Part shown: piece by piece, positions 23,927 through 26,459 of the stretch
How the letters are laid out: each line of letters opens with the position of its first letter
How positions within the stretch are numbered: the stretch's first letter is position 1
Source: RGIG5612 sp045627365
Lineage (GTDB): Bacteria; Bacillota; Clostridia; Lachnospirales; Lachnospiraceae
Length of the DNA: 26,459 bases
Reading direction: 5' to 3'
Assembly: GCA_045627365.1 (NCBI GenBank)
Contig: JAZQNN010000032.1
Location: forward strand, 1-26,459
Notes under the pieces: model-generated
Database searches by the model: none
Told to the model about the DNA's origin: nothing
The model's input: only the letters and a program-made list of their open reading frames with translations
Translations under genes and position numbers: made by a program

Positions 23927-24670
23927 TTATCCGACGTATAAACCGCCGGTCAGATTCATGACATGGCCGGTCACAAAAGCTGCTTCCTCGCTAGCCAGAT
24001 ATGCAACGGTTGCGCCGAATTCGGTATTGGTTCCGATATGACCAACCGGGATCTGATCTGCTATGGAATTGACGTCATAGTTGTCAGGTCTGTGCGGCTC
24101 ATGGTCGTTGATGATTCCGCTCTTGGCGATGCAGTTGACCGTGATACCATCAGATGCCAGAGCTGTTGAAAGAGCGTATGCCATGGAAACGATTCCGCCG
24201 CGTACGATGCTGTCGGCAATATTCTCACCCTTGAATCCGTTAAGCGCACCTGCGCTGGACATGAATATCACACGGCCGGCTTTGCTCTTCTTAAGGTACG
24301 GAACGGCCCTCTGTACCATCTCGAAAGCAGAAGCGACCTGAAGGTTCAGTTTCATCTTGAGCTTGTCAATGCTGATCTCTTCAACAGGCTGAACCGCATC
24401 GAATCCGCCTACACTATTGATGATCACGTCAACAGAACCAAACATTGCTTCTATTTCTTCAAATACTGCGCCGTCTCCGTTGGCATTGCTCATTGCGACA
24501 ACCTTGCCCGGCAGTCCTGCGAGCTCCTCGCAGATCTCCTTCGCGCTGTCAGGATTGTGTGTAACCATAACGACGTTCATTCCGCCTTCTGCAAGCTGTT
24601 TAACGGCTCCGCGTCCGATCATTCCGGTTGCTCCTGCATAAACACAGGTTCTTCCGCTTAAAGTCAACAT
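23927..24670 (-). CDS. SDR-fold protein lacking the usual YxxxK catalytic pair
   Basis: A 247-residue Rossmann-fold protein with short-chain dehydrogenase layout: nucleotide-binding AGATGMIGRG at 12-21, INSVGG at 84-89 in place of NNAG, catalytic-region Ser in MSSAG (137-141), and the closing FVTGHVMNLTGGLYVG typical of the family. Where YxxxK is expected, just before GGIVSMAYALS, the residues align as Asp153 and Arg157. So cofactor binding looks kept but the Tyr-Lys pair does not. Function unknown; reductase activity should not be assumed. The start at 24670 has GGAGGG 6 nt upstream; an upstream in-frame ATG lacks one. It is a single gene, upstream of the marR promoter in the same direction. 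Confidence 0.85.
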   Translation of the reverse strand: MLTLSGRTCVYAGATGMIGRGAVKQLAEGGMNVVMVTHNPDSAKEICEELAGLPGKVVAMSNANGDGAVFEEIEAMFGSVDVIINSVGGFDAVQPVEEISIDKLKMKLNLQVASAFEMVQRAVPYLKKSKAGRVIFMSSAGALNGFKGENIADSIVRGGIVSMAYALSTALASDGITVNCIAKSGIINDHEPHRPDNYDVNSIADQIPVGHIGTNTEFGATVAYLASEEAAFVTGHVMNLTGGLYVG

Positions 24671-24708
24671 ATAAAGCCCTCCGTTTGTTTTTTCTAATGT
24701 AATTATTG

Positions 24709-24760
24709 CAGATTTCACGGCAGATTTACAATGCAGATTTTGCAGTATGATATGCAGAAT
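24709..24760. repeat. Array of short direct repeats upstream of the SDR gene
   Basis: GCAGATTT occurs at 24709, 24720 and 24733, with the related GCAGTATG at 24742 and GCAGAATA at 24754. The steps are 11, 13, 9 and 12 nt, near one DNA turn, between the SDR start and the divergent region. They could be binding sites for a regulator of the SDR gene. Confidence 0.5.
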
Positions 24761-24773
24761 AAAAAACAGTATA

Positions 24774-24801
24774 TTGTATGTACGATTCTGAGTATTATTA
24801 T
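24774..24801 (+). promoter_or_regulatory. Weak candidate promoter for a short transcript
   Basis: TTGTAT (24774-24779), 16-nt spacer, TATTAT (24796-24801). It would start a transcript of roughly 190 nt ending at the terminator at 24957-24996. Confidence 0.3.
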
Positions 24802-24827
24802 TTGTGTAATGACTGATTCAAGGTGAT

Positions 24828-25022
24828 GTGCCTCAGGGCTCAGGGCGTGATGTAAAGGAGCGATCACAGGCTAAAAAGCTTTCAACCCTCATAAAACTTG
24901 CAGCCGTTTTACTGATACTGACACTGGGACTGATCCCGGCGTTCGGTTTATATCGAGTGGATGTAACGGATTTCAGTTACATCCGCTTTGTTTTTTGCTA
25001 TTGTCCGCTTTTTAGGACTTAA
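24828..25022 (+). CDS. Doubtful small open frame with one hydrophobic segment
   Basis: A 64-codon frame from GTG with AAGG just upstream. It encodes a basic start, then one strongly hydrophobic stretch (LIKLAAVLLILTLGLIPAFGLY) that could be a membrane helix. The frame then runs through the terminator stem, so the last 20 or so residues are unlikely to be real. It may be a remnant that lost its stop, or not coding at all. No family recognised. Confidence 0.15.
   Translation: MPQGSGRDVKERSQAKKLSTLIKLAAVLLILTLGLIPAFGLYRVDVTDFSYIRFVFCYCPLFRT
24957..24996 (+). terminator. Rho-independent terminator upstream of the ankyrin gene
   Basis: An 11-bp stem (GTGGATGTAAC / GTTACATCCGC, one G-T pair) with an 8-nt loop, followed by TTTGTTTTTT. 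It precedes the ankyrin gene promoter and closes whatever transcript comes from 24.8 kb. Confidence 0.8.
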
Positions 25023-25026
25023 CGTG

Positions 25027-25035
25027 TGCTATAAT
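25027..25035 (+). promoter_or_regulatory. Extended -10 promoter of the ankyrin gene
   Basis: TGCTATAAT (TG-n-TATAAT) with a perfect -10 at 25030-25035. No good -35 lies 16-18 nt upstream, which extended -10 promoters can do without. The start codon is about 31 nt downstream. Confidence 0.6.
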
Positions 25036-25066
25036 ATACTTGCCTCACAAAAAGGAGGGTATCGAT

Positions 25067-25639
25067 ATGAATAAAATAGATTCCTATATTACAGCATATA
25101 TGGGCGAAAAAGCATTCAGCGAAGAAAATCGTTTAACCCTTTTTGCTTTGTTAGATGCCTATTATTACGGCATCGAAACAGATGTCGGAAACGATAGTGA
25201 TAACGATACACTCACTTTTCCAAACGAATTGTCACAGAATATCGATGAACGGGAAAGCGGGATCGGAAACCGCCTCAAAAACATCGAAATTGATGTGAAC
25301 AGTTCTGACGGATGCTTTAATACATTAATGCTTGCCGTTGGTCATGCGGATGCGCCGATGGTGAAATTTCTGTTGGAACACGGTGCTGATCCAAATGTGT
25401 GGATAGGTATGGATGAGGAACCCAACATTCCGAAACAAAACTGGTATTTAGAGGACATCGACATCCAATACATGAACGAATCCTTTGGGAACGAAAAGTG
25501 CGCCGACTATCTTGATGCACTGATTCGTACCGCCACCGTATTGACACGGTATGGCAGGCTAAATTCTTTCGGAGGTATCTGTCTAACTGTAGACAAAGAC
25601 GGAAATGGATGTTTTTCCGGTCGGAAAACTCTTTTTTGA
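25067..25639 (+). CDS. Ankyrin-repeat protein
   Basis: A 190-residue soluble protein. Residues about 78-108 (FNTLMLAVGHADAPMVKFLLEHGADPN) make one clear ankyrin repeat. The N-terminal 75 residues and the C-terminal part (NSFGGICLTVDKDGNGCFSG) are not assigned to a family. Ankyrin repeats bind other proteins; no enzyme domain is seen. ATG at 25067 has AAGGAGGG 8 nt upstream, preferred to an in-frame start nine codons earlier that overlaps this site. It is a single gene with its own promoter and terminator, beside a recombinase remnant, so it may be part of a mobile or accessory segment. Its base composition is more AT-rich than the neighbouring housekeeping genes. Confidence 0.8.
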   Translation: MNKIDSYITAYMGEKAFSEENRLTLFALLDAYYYGIETDVGNDSDNDTLTFPNELSQNIDERESGIGNRLKNIEIDVNSSDGCFNTLMLAVGHADAPMVKFLLEHGADPNVWIGMDEEPNIPKQNWYLEDIDIQYMNESFGNEKCADYLDALIRTATVLTRYGRLNSFGGICLTVDKDGNGCFSGRKTLF

Positions 25640-25647
25640 TGATTTCC

Positions 25648-25678
25648 ACGGAGCAGGTTTACGCCTGCTCCGTTTTTT
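25648..25678 (+). terminator. Terminator of the ankyrin gene, inside the recombinase remnant
   Basis: A perfect 10-bp stem (ACGGAGCAGG / CCTGCTCCGT) with a 6-nt loop is followed by six T residues. Its right arm is the reverse strand of the last codons of the recombinase remnant (KTEQA). Confidence 0.85.
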
Positions 25679-26057
25679 CTTCCTCAAAAGAATCATCACC
25701 CTCACCGTACACCTCTGGGAAAAACTCTCTCAAATTCTCCGTCGGCTCGCAGGAAACGTACTCAACGGCAACGCCCTCGCGGATGTCGGCGGTGTAGTTC
25801 GGATGGCACTGCGTGGGGTCGATGTCCAGATATCCGACGAACTTGTAGTAGATGACAAGGCGTTGGGTCTTATTTTTGCCCGTACCCTGCGTCTCGTATA
25901 CGTCGATGTGGTCGATGAGCTCGTTTAAGACCTGCTTTGTCAGCGTCCGCATTTCCATGAACTTACGGATGGCACGAATGAACTCTTCGTGCTCACTTTC
26001 CCGTTCATTCATTTCCGCCAGCTTCCTGCGCAGATGGCTTTCGACTCCCTTCGCATA
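25659..26057 (-). pseudogene. C-terminal remnant of a large serine recombinase (DUF4368-type end)
   Basis: The frame from about 26057 to the stop at 25659 encodes about 132 residues; the longest ATG version starts at 26012 (117 residues). LTKQVLNELIDHIDVYETQGTGKNKTQRLVIYYKFVGYLDI is the C-terminal DUF4368-type segment of large serine recombinases of integrative elements, with the preceding basic/acidic coiled-coil-like helix (HLRRKLAEMNERESEHEEF). The catalytic N-terminal resolvase domain and recombinase zinc-ribbon region, some 400 residues, are absent; upstream sequence to 26180 stays open in this frame but does not resemble a recombinase. It is therefore a fragment of a mobile element, not a working integrase. 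No ribosome binding site suits the ATG at 26012. Confidence 0.7.
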
Positions 26058-26234
26058 TATGGTAGCGAAAAGCGAGGGAAAACACCAATGTGCAAAAATC
26101 GGATTTGCAGATTTGACGGGGATGGTATCTTGTGAGTGTATTCGGTTGTCAAGGAACAGCGAAGGTTTGACCCTTCACTTGTTCCCACTGAGAAGCCCGA
26201 ATCGTACACCCATATTGAAAAATTATTTTTCGAG

Positions 26235-26274
26235 AAAAAGAAAAAGCCCTCTCCGAAATTGATCGGAAAGGGCT
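26235..26274 (-). terminator. Terminator of the gene entering from the right edge
   Basis: On the minus strand AGCCCT plus TCCGA pair with TCGGA plus AGGGCT (26245-26274), an 11-bp stem with one mismatch and a 6-nt loop, followed by TTTTTCTTTTT. It lies about 74 nt after the stop at 26348. The 190 bases between it and the recombinase fragment hold no recognised gene. Confidence 0.75.
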
Positions 26275-26347
26275 ATCGCCTATGATGCGGTATTGTCTTA
26301 ACAAGCAACGAATCTGTGAGCAGTGTGTTTGTACTTGTTAGGTGGTG

Positions 26348-26459
26348 TTAATCCAGATATTCCAAATATGGTTGAAGTGCTTTTTCTGCGTTAGAGAGAT
26401 TGGTCGCGATACGGGATTCTTTTTTTAATATCGGAATATAGTCTTTAATTCTCTTTGAT
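26348..26459 (-). CDS. 3' end of an unidentified gene (runs off the right edge)
   Basis: The minus strand is open from the window edge (frame starting at 26458) to a TAA at 26348-26350, giving 36 residues that end in NAEKALQPYLEYLD. The composition (Lys/Ile-rich, then a helix-like end) and a good terminator after it suggest a real C-terminus. Too short to assign to a family. Confidence 0.45.
   Translation of the reverse strand, partial: SKRIKDYIPILKKESRIATNLSNAEKALQPYLEYLD

Noticed and set aside
24828..24996. Riboswitch upstream of the ankyrin gene
   Set aside because: No known aptamer consensus was recognised, and the ankyrin gene has its own promoter after the terminator.

Overview
The window reads as the chromosome of an anaerobic, Gram-positive-type member of the Bacillota, most likely class Clostridia from a gut or rumen setting. 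This is inferred from strong GGAGG ribosome binding sites, an LL-diaminopimelate aminotransferase of the clostridial type, a BspA-type leucine-rich-repeat lipoprotein, a heterodimeric ABC exporter of the kind common in Lachnospiraceae, and a large-serine-recombinase remnant. No rRNA, tRNA or CRISPR array was seen. Most genes lie on the minus strand.

Left part (1-4.3 kb): the minus strand carries one continuous 1393-codon frame that joins a complete carbamoyl-phosphate synthase large chain (CarB) to a complete diaminopimelate-epimerase-like domain (DapF). The first eight codons of dapL follow 11 nt later. CarB carries an extra Cys-rich segment in its oligomerisation domain. The DapF domain has Ala at the place of the first catalytic Cys.

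4.5-8.8 kb: a small DUF4190-like membrane protein and an Lgt-family protein on the plus strand; a 450-base spacer with a nested inverted repeat and several terminators; a membrane-anchored Ig/transglutaminase-like protein on the minus strand; and UDP-galactopyranose mutase (glf) on the plus strand.

8.8-19.5 kb: eleven minus-strand genes with almost no space between them (largest gap 28 nt), reading in transcription order from an M29 aminopeptidase through a dipeptide/oligopeptide ABC transporter (two permeases, two ATPases, no binding protein), a YhhQ-type queuosine-precursor transporter, a leucine-rich-repeat lipoprotein, a tannase-like serine hydrolase, a phloretin/DAPG-hydrolase-like zinc enzyme, and two half-size drug/metabolite-type transporters. 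A candidate promoter precedes the aminopeptidase and no internal terminator was seen. The tannase-like and phloretin-hydrolase-like pair suggests breakdown of plant polyphenols; this is inference.

19.5-24.7 kb: a MarR regulator followed by both halves of a heterodimeric ABC exporter, driven by a perfect-consensus promoter with a 29-nt palindrome just downstream, so probably autoregulated; then an SDR-fold protein that lacks the usual YxxxK catalytic pair.

24.7-26.5 kb: an accessory stretch with short repeats, a possible short transcript closed by a terminator, an ankyrin-repeat gene, the C-terminal remnant of a large serine recombinase, and the 3' end of an unidentified gene entering from the right edge.
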